From NCBI GenBank assembly GCA_037447655.1, contig JBBHKE010002948.1, positions 343,681 to 407,680 on the forward strand: a stretch of DNA of 64,000 nucleotides. The letters run 5' to 3'. The stretch comes from Zygnema cylindricum. Taxonomy: Eukaryota > Streptophyta > Zygnematophyceae > Zygnematales > Zygnemataceae. The notes beneath the pieces were generated by a model. It saw only the letters and a program-made list of their open reading frames with translations, made no database searches and had not been told where the DNA came from. Each line of letters opens with the position of its first letter. Position 1 is the stretch's first letter. Positions 20,322 through 32,840 of the stretch are shown piece after piece. The position numbers were made by a program, and so were the translations under genes.

Positions 20322-20772
20322 AACATTTGGTCGCTAGAATTCCGAGGAACATATGGACGAATGGAAGGGTGACACGTGTCCACTCAGTGGCCTTGTCGTA
20401 CACAGGTCGTACAGAAAGGACATCGGCCGTAGTACCTTTTTTTATTTTACACTCATATGATTGGTTCGTACCTTAGTAGATAGGGGTTGTGAGAGGAGTT
20501 TAGGACTTAGGAAAATTTGGTAGGTAGTCACCTCTCTCTAAGAGAGCTTTGTATAAATTGGCATTTTTGCCGGCTCATAACTTATTGGCTGGTTGGCCGT
20601 TATAAGTGATTCTCTTTGCTACAAACTCAAGGGATTCCAGGCTGCACAAGGGTGCTGTTAGATTGTCAGTTTCCCTTCTTGGGCAGTAATGGTTGTGGCT
20701 TGAAGTGGGTTAGTAAAAAACTATCTAAAGGCTTGCTGAATTTTGTAGTCCAATGGAGGACACATAATTGCA

Positions 20773-21801
20773 TTTGGCGGATCCCCACACCAACTTATTT
20801 TTTGAATTGGTTCGCATCCTGCATTTCTACAAACTTTAGAACATCTTATGGGATATAATGTGGAATATGTCGCGGCCTATAACGATCTATGACCCATAGT
20901 TCTGGCTGATTATCAACGGATCGAACAATTAATTAGTTAACCCCTTATTGTTGACGTCACTCCCCATGGTCACTAGCACACAGGGTTCGCTCCAAATGGA
21001 CGAACGTGATTGATATTGGTCGACTTCGTGAGGCTAACCTGTTAGTTTGTCCTCTTCCTACAAATATTCAGGGTGCCTTTCTTCCTTTCCATAAGCTGCG
21101 GCCTTGCATTAAAAATGACTGTCCCCCTGATTTCAATATTAATGTCCCGGGTCAACCTCTCAAGGTTCTTCCTACCATAATTTCTTACCCACATTCGCAT
21201 GCATTATCTAATGACGGTCCTGACATGCTCCCAAACAATCATACCAGTAAGCTCGAAGAGCCTACCTCTACGGAGCGAGAACACCTCATGCATTTAAGTC
21301 TTACAGAACGTAAAAGGTGCATTTTATTAGGTTGTATCATGGACACGCAGTCTTTGTCTTTTGTTTGAGGTCTTGGGTTTGCAACTAGTCGCCACTTTCA
21401 GGCACATCCGTCTCTATCAGCTTGGGGGGGGGGAAATGGATCATTAAGTAAATCGTTTTGTCCTACTCTAAAAAGCAACACATTTCAATTTTTCCTCTTT
21501 CCTTCTCCAATTCAACTTGTTTCGAAAATCTCTATCTACTATTTCCTCAATCGTAGCCATATGTCCTGGTCTATCCCTTTATACACGGCTTTCCAGTCTG
21601 CAAGTTCAATGCATAATCCACCCACTCACCATTAGACTGCTGCATTTGTAACACGCAGCTGGAATCATTCGGTTAAGAGATTTAAACATACATCTTTGGC
21701 TTACGAGTTAGGACAAACGCTAATCGCAGATGAGCAGTTGGCTTTTGTACAAGACATAGAGGCCATGACAATTGGGAATCCCGATGTTCCAAAATGGAAA
21801 T
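20773..21801 (+). pseudogene. MT-2: C-terminal half of a retroelement cytosine methyltransferase, with trailing linker
   Basis: This fragment is trapped between the CopA-2 LTR end and the CopA-3 LTR start. DPHTNLFFELVRIL (about 20780-20822) matches the stretch after motif IV in DNMT3/DRM-type enzymes. AHRVRSKWTN (20976-21005) is motif VIII, almost the same as in MT-1. LPTIISYPHSHAL, TEREHLMH and RCILLGCIMDTQSLSF (about 21170-21365) parallel MT-1 motifs IX and X. It is continuous from 20976 to a stop at 21366, with a frameshift and stops upstream. A G-run follows (21424-21433), as in MT-1, and then a coherent stretch (about 21650-21800) that may be the pre-RT linker. Motifs I and IV are lost. 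Divergence from MT-1 is large. Confidence 0.75.
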
Positions 21802-22725
21802 TGTTGAAATAGGTATTTTTTAGTCTTGCTTTTTTTATCTTCCTACAGCCCTCATACTTGTCGTATTCACTGAGGAGGTGCAGGCAGCCATCGCTGCCCC
21901 ATGCAAGCAAGGAGACAGAGCAGAATTTTTAGTTTTAATGCAAAAGTTAGGCGATCACTAAAGGGACTACATCCGGTGACCTCCGGATAGACTACCGTAT
22001 GGCTTAGCCATCAACCTTATCCGGCAAGTCTTGATGAAACGATATACATAATGGGTTTGATACATATTTATAATGTAACGCGTTGGCATACTTCATTTAA
22101 CATATTATGGACGAAGTGGACATGAAACGTGCTGGACCCCACGAAATAATGTACCGCACAAAACGACATCGAATATCGACAGACGAAATTGAAAGTCGTT
22201 CCCGATCGACGGCTCGCGAAGGAGCCGGATTTCAGGAGTGGTTTTTGGCGGTTTGGTGAACATATGTCGGCGGTTGACATGTGGCGAAGGATGATTGGAG
22301 AGCAGGTATCGCGGAGGGAGCAACTTCTATTCACGAACAAACACGCGTCAAACGAGCGGCCATGCTGTATTATGGTCGTACAAAAAGTAAAGCGGTACTT
22401 TTACCTTCTTCTACCTTACAGTCTTTTCATTAGATGGGTACTCTAGTAGTAGGCTTACGGAGGTAGTTTAGGAATTCAAATATATCTTGGGTTTCAGCCT
22501 CTCTCCCAAAGAGCACTGGTATTTATAGGCCAACTTTGATCAGCCATAACTTAATGCTCGAGGAGCAATTTCAGTGATTCTTTTTGCACAAGACTCATGG
22601 GAGTTTACCCTACACAGGGGTGGAGGCGGTCAGAGGTTTTGCGTCCTAGTGTGGGACTTATTTTATGCCAAAGTCAAAAGTGCAAATAATATCCTAGCGT
22701 CTTCACATAAGCTGGACATTCTATG
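21802..22725 (+). repeat. CopA-3 5' LTR, left part
   Basis: Starts TGTTGAAATAGG. The right 25 bp of this LTR lie at 32803-32827, beyond the lineage B tandem. A candidate target duplication is CTATG (22721-22725) versus CTGTG (32798-32802), with one mismatch. Confidence 0.75.
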
Positions 22726-23573
22726 TCTAGTTCTGCGACAACTTTCGGAACCGAAGACGATGAGGATGCTGGTGTAGTCATCTCTGAACAAAAAGAAGCA
22801 AAAAACTTTCACAAAATCCAGTATGAAAATAGAGCAACTTCAACAGTTGATAAAACACAAACCATAGACACAATAGCTCGAAAAATCTACAAGAATGCTG
22901 ATAATATAAGGATGAACACACACACAAATTAATAAGTAATATTGCCCACAGATGTGTGATATATACACAGATAAAAATGCCAAAACAGGTTGTACAGTTT
23001 TTGACTACAAATTGTTTAATCCTACAAAATTGTCATAGTTCTTCTAATATACTTTAAAACCTATGCTGCTAAAAGTACGGAGTCATACAAGCCGTAAAAT
23101 AACTACCGACGGCAAGTATAATCGAACCGAACAAGATATGTCATACAAAAACAATCCTTCACTATTCAGATAACCACACAAAAACAAAAATCTGCTTAAC
23201 TAAATATTTACAAATGAGTAAGATTCTGTAAGCCCCGTCATTTGTCGTGTATGTGGTTCACACGGACCAGCATTTGTCAGCGGTCTCCGTCCGCTGCGTA
23301 CATATCAAATTCAGCTCCGTAGACAAATCGCGATGTGTCGTTTCGTCCTTAAGTGTATCTATGCACCAACAACCGAATATTCTAAAATGTATTCTTTCTT
23401 GTAATGACTTGTATCTAGGGAGTGTATACAAAAGTGTTCTCCCTACCAATCTATTGTAACATTGATTCTGGTGTGTAATGTACCGAACTTACAACGAAAC
23501 ATATGCTAAGTCATGATACTCTCTCTCCCTCACACTCGAGGCATAGAGAGGACTAAAGCTTTCCAAAATGACA
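22724..23573 (-). repeat. CopB-3 3' LTR
   Basis: About 850 bp. The minus strand starts TGTCATTTTGGAAAGC next to the polypurine tract. It aligns with 27621-28457 over its length. The outer border near 22724-22726 is uncertain by a few bases. Confidence 0.85.
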
Positions 23574-26500
23574 CTCCCATAAAGCTTTAAACTCTGCCAG
23601 CCACTTAAGTCACATGCCTCTCTGCAAAAATTTAATTTAGGTGCAGGCAAGGGTTTAGTCATCAAGTCAGCAACCATCTGCTCATCTGGTAAATAGCTCA
23701 GTTTCACAACTCTTTCCATAACCTTCTCTCTCACAAAGTGTAGCTTGATATCAATGTGGTTGCTCTTAAAGTGATTACTAGGGTTAGATGCAATACCAAT
23801 AGCAGCCTAAATTTCACACCACACTATCTGAGTTCCTGATTGCATAAACAAAAGCTCTTGAAGGAGAGACTTTACCCAAAGTAACTCCTTGACGTCAGCG
23901 CTAGCCGCCATGTACTCAGTCTCCATAGTAGACTAAGTTGTCACCTTCTGAAGTTTGTTGCTCCAACAGCATGTCCCGCTTCCAATCTTCATAATATGTC
24001 CACTAGTAGAGCATCAGCTTGGCATATCTCTATAGCTCGCATCGCTCCATGTCTGAATTTTTACTTCCACTCCACCGAGAGAGAGTCGGAGATTTCGAGT
24101 TCCTTCAAGATACCGAAAAACTCCCTTTGCTGCCTCCTAGTCTGACTTCTTTGGATTTTGCAAAATTTGGCTTAAGGCTCCAACAGCTGCTACAATATCC
24201 AGACGGGTACAGTTCATGAAGTAGATAAGGCTTCCGACGATCTGCCTGTAAGGAATTGAGGACATAGAATTTGCCTCCCCTGACTCGAAAGAGTCGTCAA
24301 TCACAACCCCACCATCTGATTCCTTCCCCTCTATTTTATGTCTGAAGTCCATAGGAGTAGCTTTTCCCTTTGCCTCTGACATGCTGAACCTTTCAAGCAT
24401 GTTTCTAATGGCTTCTTTCTGTGTTAAATAATTTAATATTTGTTTTTTATCCCTTTCTAGCTGAATTCCCAAAATATACTTAGCCTCCCCTAAATCTTTC
24501 ATTTCGAACCGGGATTTTAGAACTGTTTTTATTTTGTTTGCTCACCAACATCAAATCATCAATATAAACAACAATATATATCATTCCATCTTCCCCTTCC
24601 ATTACATAAACTGAATGATGTGAACTGATTTTAGTAAATCCAAGATTTGTCATAAATTCATCCAATTTAAGATTCCACTGTCGTGGAGCCTACTTCCAAC
24701 CATAAAGGGACTTCAATAGTTTACATACCAGATTTTCTTTCCCTTTTTCTACATATCCCTCTAGTTGTTTCATATTTATAACTTCCTCTTTATCCCCATG
24801 TAAGAAAGCGGTCTTCACATCCATTTGATGCAACTCCATATCATCTATTGCTGCTAGAGATAAGAGAATCCTAACAATAGGAAAACAAACTACAAGTGAG
24901 AACTTCTTTTCATAATCAATACCCTCTTTCTGGCTATACCCCTTAGGAACAAGCCTGGCCTTATATCTCTCAATGGTATTATCCAGATTCAATTTTAACT
25001 TGAATACCCACTTAGAACCGATCGCTTTCCGATCTGGTGGAAGTTTCACAAGCTCCCAAGTTTGAGCCTTCATAATTGACTTTATCTCGTCATATGCCGC
25101 AATAACCCATAGATATTTTTTTGGGAACGGAGAAGGCTTTTTGAATAGTAAGTGGCTCCATTGTGATTGACGAATGAACATGATCCACTCGGTCACCTGT
25201 TAGCCAACTGCTTTGTCTCCCTCCCTCCGAAAAATTTGAAGCGAAAACTGTAGGTCTACGACGCAGTCTTGGAGGAGGAGGAGGAGGAGGAGGTGGCCTG
25301 GTAGCACTTCCAACAGGAGGTGGATCAGTCAGCCCAAAAACATGTGGCAGTTCAGATATAGAGGAAAAAACCGCCAATTGCTTGAAAAGAATCTGCTCAG
25401 AGATGACATATTATTGCAATTTTTCAGCCTTTTCCGCCTCATTCATGCTAAAAACATCAACAAATTGATTTTCTTTCTTCATCTTAACATTCCTAACAAT
25501 CTCATTTTTATTTTTCTAAGGTTTATACACTCTATGTCCTACTGATTCATCATCATAACCCAAAAATATCCTTGGTACAGATTTCGCACTTAATTTCCAA
25601 TTTGGAAGGTTATCCAACATAAAACACTAACTTCCAAAGACTCTAAAGAAACTAGTATTCGGCTTCCTTCTTGTCCACATTTCATAAGGTGTTTTATCCA
25701 TGAAAGATTTGGTTTATTTTCTATTTCTAATTTAAGAAGCACACTGAAAAGCTTCCCCCCAAAATTTCGGATCCACACCTCAATCCATCATTATATATTT
25801 AGCACATTCAGTCAATGTCCTATTGAGTCTTTCAACCACACCATTCTGTTTCGGAAGCTAAAGAACGGTAAACTCATGAGAAATTCCATTTTCTTTCAAT
25901 TTTTTCAACAAAAGCATTTGATACATACTCTCCACCATTATCAGTTTGCAAAGCAAGGATCGATTTCCCATGAAGTTTCTCTGCCCAGATCCGGAAATCC
26001 TTGAAATTTGTGAAGACCTCGCTCCTCTCCTTCATAAAGTACACTCGGCTGAAACATGAGTACTCATCGGTAAAGGTAACAAGGTATTGTTTGCCACCAA
26101 GTGAAGGAGCTTTGGCCGGTCCCCATACATCCTAGTGGATAAGGCCGAAAAAGTCCTTTGCTCGATAATCTGAAGTTTGTGGTAAGGGAATCTTATGAAG
26201 CTTTCGTAGAGCACAACCATCACAAACATGGGATTTCTTTTGACCAAGCTTGACACCTATCATATTAGTCTTCACCATCTTTTCAAGCCTCTCATTATGA
26301 ACATGCCCAAGCCTTTTATGCCACAAAACATTTTCAGAAAGAACACTAAAGTACACAAAATCAATTTTATTAACCAAGTTCATCCGATACAACATGTTTG
26401 GCCCTCTAGTTTCCACTAAGGCTACTCTCCCATCCTTGCTTGTTATCTTTTTGCCTTTGCTGTGAAGGACATCAATACCCTTTGCTCTCTTCAATTGAGA

Positions 26501-27620
26501 TAGAAAACATTTTTTTCTTAAATTTAGGCTCATATAAAACATCATGCAAAGTTCTTTTTACAGCTTTGCCATCTATCACACAATTCAAATCTATGCTACC
26601 CTTAGTATTAGCTTCCACCGTGGCACCACACGCATAAAATATTTGACGAGTAGGGATAGGTGTCATATCATTGAAATAAGATTTGTTCCAATACATATGG
26701 GAGGAACTCCTGGAGTCCATAATCCACCCGAGATCTTTCTCTCCCTCTATCATCTTTGCCATAGCAAATAACTCGGTGTCGTTAGTTTAAGGAAAACTGA
26801 CAACCTCTCATTTCTAATTATCGATCACTTTCACTGGTTCCTCTTCCTCAGCTGAAAAAGACGCAATTTTGCGTGGAGGTTTCGATGTTAATGGAGCTCC
26901 TCTCACCTTCTATCCTTTGCGATAAGAACTTGTTTCACACGCTTTTATATACAAATGACAAAACTTGTACAAATGACCATTATTATTGCAATAAACAGAC
27001 CTTTCATATTGCTGAAAAGACTGATTTCCTTCAAATTTACTATCTCTCTGAAATTAAGCATTGTAAGCTATAATCGGCTTTCCAGAATTAAATGCCAGTT
27101 GATTTGCTTCTTTTTCTAGCGCATACTTTGTCTTTTCCAATTTTTTTTGTTCATCATAAGCACCTTTATACTCAGCATGAAGCCCCCTCACTAGATTCAT
27201 TGCTTGGTGATGCTCAGGAAATGATCCACCTGAACATGCATTTTCTACAACTAGAAGTCTGAATTTATTGCAATATTCAGCCATGCTTCCGCCTGTATAC
27301 TTATATTCCCATATCTCCCCAACAGTTATAATCACATGCTGTGCATTAGCCTAAAATATATCTTTTTCAAAGCATCCCAAATTTCAGATGCTTTTATAGT
27401 CTGAATGTATGTCATATGCAGTTCCTTAAATATCATTAATTTTATTAGATGAAGAGTATGGTGATTCTTTTGATCATAGTTTACTTTAGTTTCTACCATA
27501 GATCAATTGACAACATCAATAAGCTTTACTTGTACAAAGTAGGACCTGACAAGATCTGCCCAATACAGATATTCTCTCCCATCCAAAAACGGAATTCGTG
27601 AAGGCGGGCCCTTGACCTAT
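23574..27620 (-). pseudogene. CopB-3 gag-pol (lineage B, heavily degraded)
   Basis: On the minus strand, from 27620 down: Gag start (NSVFGWERISVLGRS, near 27570), Gag body (WEYKYTGGSMAEYCNKF, near 27290), a zinc knuckle with its first Cys lost (CNNNGHLYKFC, near 26945-26980), protease (IMDSRSSSHMY near 26700, Arg where sister copies have Gly), HHCC domain (HKRLGH near 26310; CDGC near 26220), integrase fragments (26150-25780), a short GGA-rich linker (25268-25300), RT (GSKWVFKLKLN near 25020; YIDDL near 24560) and RNase H to about 23490. Stops and frameshifts occur throughout. A degenerate primer site (AGGTCAAGGGCCC, near 27606-27618) precedes Gag. Confidence 0.82.
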
Positions 27621-28457
27621 TGTTTTGAGACAACAGCCCGAACCGAAGACGATGAGGATGCCGGTGTAGTCATCTCGGAACCAAACCAAGCAAGAAACTT
27701 TCACAAAAACCGGTCTGAAAAATAGCAACTTCAACAGTTGATAAAACCCAAACCAGAGACACAATATCTCTGAAAATCTACCACAGTGTAGATAATATCA
27801 GGATGAACATACACACAAAATTACAAGTAATTCTGTCAACAGATCTGTGAGATATTCACAGATGAAAATGCCAAAATTAGGCTGTACAGTTTTTGACTAC
27901 AAAATGTTCATACCTTCAAAGTTATCTAAGTCCTACTAATATACACCGAAGCCTATGCTGCTGATCGTACGGAGGCATACCAGCCGTACAATAAATATCT
28001 GCGGCTCGAACCGAACAAGGTACGTCATACAAAAAGATTCCTTTACTAATCAACTAACCACACAAAGACAAAAATCTACTTAACTAGATATTCACAAAGG
28101 AGTAGGATTCTATATGCCACGTCATTTGTCGTGTATGTGGCTCACACGTACCAGCATTTGTCGGCGGTCTCCCTCAGCCGCGTACATATCACATTCAGCA
28201 CCATAGACAAATCTCCATGTGCCATTTTGTCCTCAAGTGTATCTATGCACAAACAATCGGATATTCTAGAGTGTCCTCTTTCTTGTAGTGACTTGTGTCT
28301 CGAGAGTGTATACAAAGGTGTATTCCCTACCGATCTAGTGGAACATCAATTCTAGTGTGTAATGAAACGAACTTACAACCATACATATGCTAAGTCATGA
28401 TACTCTCTCTCCGTCACACTCGAGGCATAAAGAGGACTAAAGCTTTCCAAAACAACA
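27621..28457 (-). repeat. Lineage B LTR shared by CopB-3 (5' LTR) and CopB-4 (3' LTR)
   Basis: 837 bp with TG...CA ends. It has lineage B internal sequence on both sides: Gag of CopB-3 to the left, and polypurine tract and RNase H of CopB-4 to the right. This is the LTR-internal-LTR-internal pattern of tandem elements made by recombination between copies. Confidence 0.88.
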
Positions 28458-31400
28458 CTCCCCTAAAGCTTTAGACTCTTCTAGCCACTTAAGCCACATG
28501 CCTCTCTGCAAAACTTTAATTTAGGTGCAGGCAAGGGTTTAGTCATCATGTCAGCAACCATCTCCTCATCTGGTAAATAATTGAGTTTTAGAACTCTTCC
28601 CATAACCTTCTCTCTCACAAAGTGTAGCTTGATATCAATGTGTTTGCTCTAAAAGCGATGGCTAGGGTTAGATGTAATAGCAATGGCAGCCTGATTGTCA
28701 CACCACACTACTTGAGGTCGAGATTGCATAAACAAAAGCTCTTGAAAGGAGACTTTACCCAAAGTAACTCTTTGACGGCTGCGCTAGCCGCCATGTAGTC
28801 ATCCTCCATATTAGACTGAGCTGTCACCTTCTGAAGTTTGCTGCTCCAGCAGCATGTCCCACTTCCAATCTTCAGAATGTATCCACTAGTAGAGCGTCGG
28901 CTTGGCATATCTTCATAGCTCGCATTGCTCCATATCTGAATTTTTACTTCCTCTCCACCGAGAGAGAGTCGGAGGTTTCGAGTTCTTGCACGATATCGAA
29001 GAACTCTCTTTGCTGCCTCCCAGTCTGACTTCTTTGGATTTTGCAAACTTCGGCTTAAGGCTCCAACAGCCGCTGCAATATCCGGACGGGCACAGTTCAT
29101 CAAGTAGATGAGGCTTCCGACGATCTGCCTCTAAGGAATGGAGGACATAAAATCTGCCTCCCTTGACTCCAAAGAGTCATCAATCACAACCCCACCATGT
29201 GATTTTTTTCCTTCTATTTTCTGTCTAAACTCAATGGGAGTAGCACTTCCCTTTGCCTGTGACATGCCGAACCTTTCAAGCATGTTTCCAATGGCTTCTT
29301 TTTGTGTCAAATAAATTAGTCTTTGTTTTCTATCCCTTTCTACTTGAATTCCCAAAATATACTTAGCCGCCCCTAAATCTTTCATTTCGAACCGGGAATG
29401 TAGAGTTGTTTTTATTTTGTTAATTTCATTAATGGATTTGCTTAGCAACAACAAATCATCAACATAAACAACAATATATATCACTCCATCTTCCCCTTCC
29501 ATTACATAAACTGAATGATTTGAACTGATTCTAGTAAAGCCAAGATTTGTCAAAAATTCATCATGTTTTAGGTTCCACTGTCGTGGAGCCTGCTTCAGAC
29601 CATAAAGGGACTTCAACAATTTACAGACCAGATTTTCTTTCCCTTTTTCTACATATCCCTCTGGTTGCTTCATATATATAACTTCCTCCAAATCCCCATG
29701 CAAGAAAGTTGTCTTCACATCCATTTGATGCAATTCCATATCCACTATTGTTGCTAAAGATAAGAGAATCCTAACAGTAGGAAAACGAACTACAGGTGAG
29801 AACGTCTCTTCATAATCAATGCCCTCTTTTTGGCTATACCCCTTAGCAACAAGCCTAGCCTTATATCTTTCAATGGTGTTATCAGGATTCAGTTTTAACT
29901 TGAATACCCACTTACAACCAATCGCTTTTCGATCCGGTGGAAGTTCCACAAGCTCCCAAGTTTGAGCCTCCATAATTACTTTATCTCGTCATTCGCCACA
30001 GCAATCCACAGATCTTTTTCCGCATCGGAGAAAGCTTGATGAATGGTAAGAGGCTCCCCTGTGATTGGAGAATAAGCACGATCCACATCGGTCACCTCTC
30101 AGCCGGCTGCTTTGTCTTCTTCCCCCCGGAAAATCTGAAGCGAGAATTGTTGGTCCCCGACGCAGTCTTGGAGGAGGAGGAGGAGGAGGAGGAGGAGGAG
30201 GAGGAGGAGGAGGAGGAGGAGGAGGAGGAGGTGGTCCGGTAGTAGTTGCAATAGTAGGGGATCAGGCAGCCCCAAAACATGTGGCAGTTTAGATATAGAT
30301 GAAGAAACCGTTGTTTGCTTGAAAGGAATCTGCTCAAGGATGACATATTCCTGCAATTTTTCTGCCTTTTCCGCCTCATTCATGCTAAAAACATAAACAG
30401 ATTGACTTTCTTCTTTGATCTGAATATTCCTAGCAATCTGAATTGTATTTTTCTGAGGATTATACACTCTATATCCTACCAACTCATCATCATAGCACAA
30501 AAATATGCCAGGTATAGATTTTGGACATAATTTCCAATTTGGAAGGTTATCCAACATAAAACACTTACTTCCAAATACTCTAAACTGACTAACATTCGGC
30601 TTTCTTCTTGTCCACATTTCATAAGGTGTTTTATCCTTCACAGATCAAGTTTCTATTTTATTTCTAATGTAAGAAGCACACTGAAAAGCTTCCCCCCAAA
30701 ATTTCGGATCTACACTTTTATCCATCATCATAGACATATCACATTCAGTCAAGGTCCTATTGAGTCTTTCAGCCACACCATTCTGTTTCGGAGTGTAAAA
30801 AACAGTAAACTCATGAGAAATTCCATTTTCTTTCAAGTATTCAGCAAAGGCATTTGATACATACTCTCCACCGTTGTCAGATCGCAAAGCAAGGATCGAT
30901 TTTCCGTGAAGTTTCTCCGCCCAGATTCAGAAATGCTTGAAATGTGTGAAGACCTCGCTCTTCTCTTTCATAAAGTACACTCGGCTGAAACGTGAGTGGT
31001 CATCAGTGAAGGTAACAAGTTATTTCCTTCCACGAAGGGAAGGAACTTTGGCCGGTCCCCATACATCCGAGTGGATAAGGCCGAGAAGATCCTTTGCTCG
31101 ATAATTTGAAGTCTGTGGTAGGGGAAGCTTATGAAGCTTTCCTAGAGCACAACCATCACAAACATGGGATTCATTTTCACCAAGCTTGACACCTTCTATC
31201 ATATTAGTCTTCACCGTCTTTTCAAGCCTCTCATTATGAACATGCCCAAGCCTTTTATGCCACAAAACATTTTCAGAAAGGACACTAGAGTACACAAAAT
31301 CAACTTCATTAACCAGGTTCATCTGATACAACATGTTTGGGCCTCTAGTTCCCACTAAGGCTACTCTCCCATCCTTGCTTACTATCTTTTTGCCATTGCT

Positions 31401-31576
31401 CTGAAGAACATCAAAACCTTTACTTACTACAACAGAGGTAGAAAACATTTTTTTCTTAAATTTAGGCATATATAACACATCATGCAAAGTTCTTTTTACT
31501 GCTTTGCCATCTATCTCACAATTCAGATCTATGCTACCCTTAGAATTAGCTTCCACACAGGCACCACGAGCATACA
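28458..31576 (-). pseudogene. CopB-4 pol (RNase H, RT, integrase, HHCC), gag deleted
   Basis: The minus strand gives RNase H (28458-29103), then a 280-codon open RT stretch (29131-29973) with CKWVFKLKLNPDN, MDVKTTFLHGDLEEVIYMKQ, GLKQAPRQWN and the YVDDLLLLSK active site near 29450-29480. A linker with an expanded GGA tract (30168-30232), integrase (SDNGGEY near 30870; QNGVAERLNRTL near 30760-30800) and HHCC domain (HKRLGH, CDGC) follow. Coding ends at 31576 inside the protease region and passes straight into the middle of an LTR, so gag, the primer site and part of the LTR were deleted. The breakpoint shows CATACAAAA, found at both parent sites or nearly so. Confidence 0.85.
30168..30232. repeat. 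GGA/GAG microsatellite in the CopB-4 integrase-RT linker
   Basis: About 65 bases of near-perfect GGA repeat, which would encode poly-Leu in the minus-strand pol frame. CopB-3 has a shorter tract at the same place (25268-25300), so the repeat grew within this copy. Confidence 0.95.
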
Positions 31577-32797
31577 AAAAGATTCCTTTACTAATCAACT
31601 AACCACACAAAGACAAATATCTACTTAACTAGATATTTACAAAGGAGTAGGATTCTATATGCCACGTCATTTGTCGTGTATGTGGCTCACACGTACCAGC
31701 ATTTGTCGGCGGTCTCCCTCAGCCGCGTACATATCACATTCGGCACCATAGAAAAATCTCCATGTGACATTTTGTCCTCATGTGTATCTATGCACAAACA
31801 ATCGGATATTATAGAGTGTCCTCTTTCTAGTAGTGACTTGTGTCTTGGGAGTGTATACAAAGGTGTACTCCCTACCGATCTAGTGGAACATCAATTCTGG
31901 TGTGTAATGAAACGAACTTACAACCATACATATGCTAAGTCGTGAAACTCTCTCTCCCTCACACTCGAGGCATAGAGAGGACTAAAGCTTTCCAAAACAA
32001 CAATCTCGGATCCAAAACAAGCAAGAAACTTTCACAAAAACCGGTCTGAAAATATAGCAACTTCAACAATTGATAAAACACAAACCAGAGACACAATAGC
32101 TTTGGAAATATATCACAATATAGATTATATCAGGATAAAAACACACACAAAATTAAGAGTAATTTTGCTTAAATATCTTTGAGATATTCACAAATAAAAA
32201 TTCCAATAACAGACTGTACAGTTTTTGACTACAAAGTGTTAATTCATATAAAATTGTCTAAGTCCTACTAATATAATTTGAAGCATATACTACTCAAAGT
32301 ACGGAGGCATACTAGCCGTACAATAACTACCTACGGAAAGTATAATCAAACCGAACAAGGTACGTCATACAAAAAGAATACTTCACTAATCAGCTAACCA
32401 CTCAAAGATAAAAATTTGTTTAACCACATATTTACAAAGGAGTATGATTCTGTATGCCCCGTCATTTGTCTTGTATGTGGTTCACACGGACCAGCATTTG
32501 TCAGCGGTCTTCGTCCGCCGCGTACATATTAGATTCGGCAACGTAGACAAATCTCCATGTGCCATTTCGTCCTCAAGTGTATTCATGCACCAACAACCGA
32601 ATATTCTAGAGTGTATTCTTTCTTGTAGTGATTTCTGTCTAAGGAGTGTATAAAAAGGTGTACTGCCTACCAATCTATTGTTACATCAATTCTGGTGTGT
32701 AATGAATTGAACTTACAACCAAACATATGCTAAGTCGTGAAACTATCTCTCCCTCACACTCGAGGCATAAAGAGGACTAAAGCTTTCCAAAACGACA
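31577..32797 (-). repeat. Two partial lineage B LTRs in tandem
   Basis: 31577-32002 is the right half of a lineage B LTR. 32003-32797 is a second copy lacking about its first 50 bp and ending at ACGACA. They are joined directly with no internal region, which suggests unequal recombination or deletion between LTRs. Confidence 0.8.
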
Positions 32798-32827
32798 CTG
32801 TGTACCAATGGAGGTCACAGAATTATA

Positions 32828-32840
32828 GGTTATGGGCCCA
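32828..32840 (+). promoter_or_regulatory. CopA-3 primer-binding site
   Basis: GGTTATGGGCCCA directly follows the LTR end, the half-tRNA-iMet type as in CopA-1. It contains an ATG that could open Gag. Confidence 0.75.

Larger units (their letters stand above)
18704..20772 (+). repeat. CopA-2 3' LTR, interrupted by a solo LTR
   Basis: The LTR starts TGTTAAAATTATTAG at 18704, is broken at 19261/20322 by the 1060-bp solo LTR, and ends near 20772, about 1004 bp without the insert. It aligns with the CopA-6 LTR (56485 onward). It contains a 20-bp palindrome (18885-18904) and an antisense tRNA-like segment (18917-18990). Confidence 0.85.

Noticed and set aside
30036-30379. Open stretches of poly-Glu, poly-Gly or poly-Ser over the GGA tract
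   Set aside because: They are shadow frames of the microsatellite inside CopB-4 pol.
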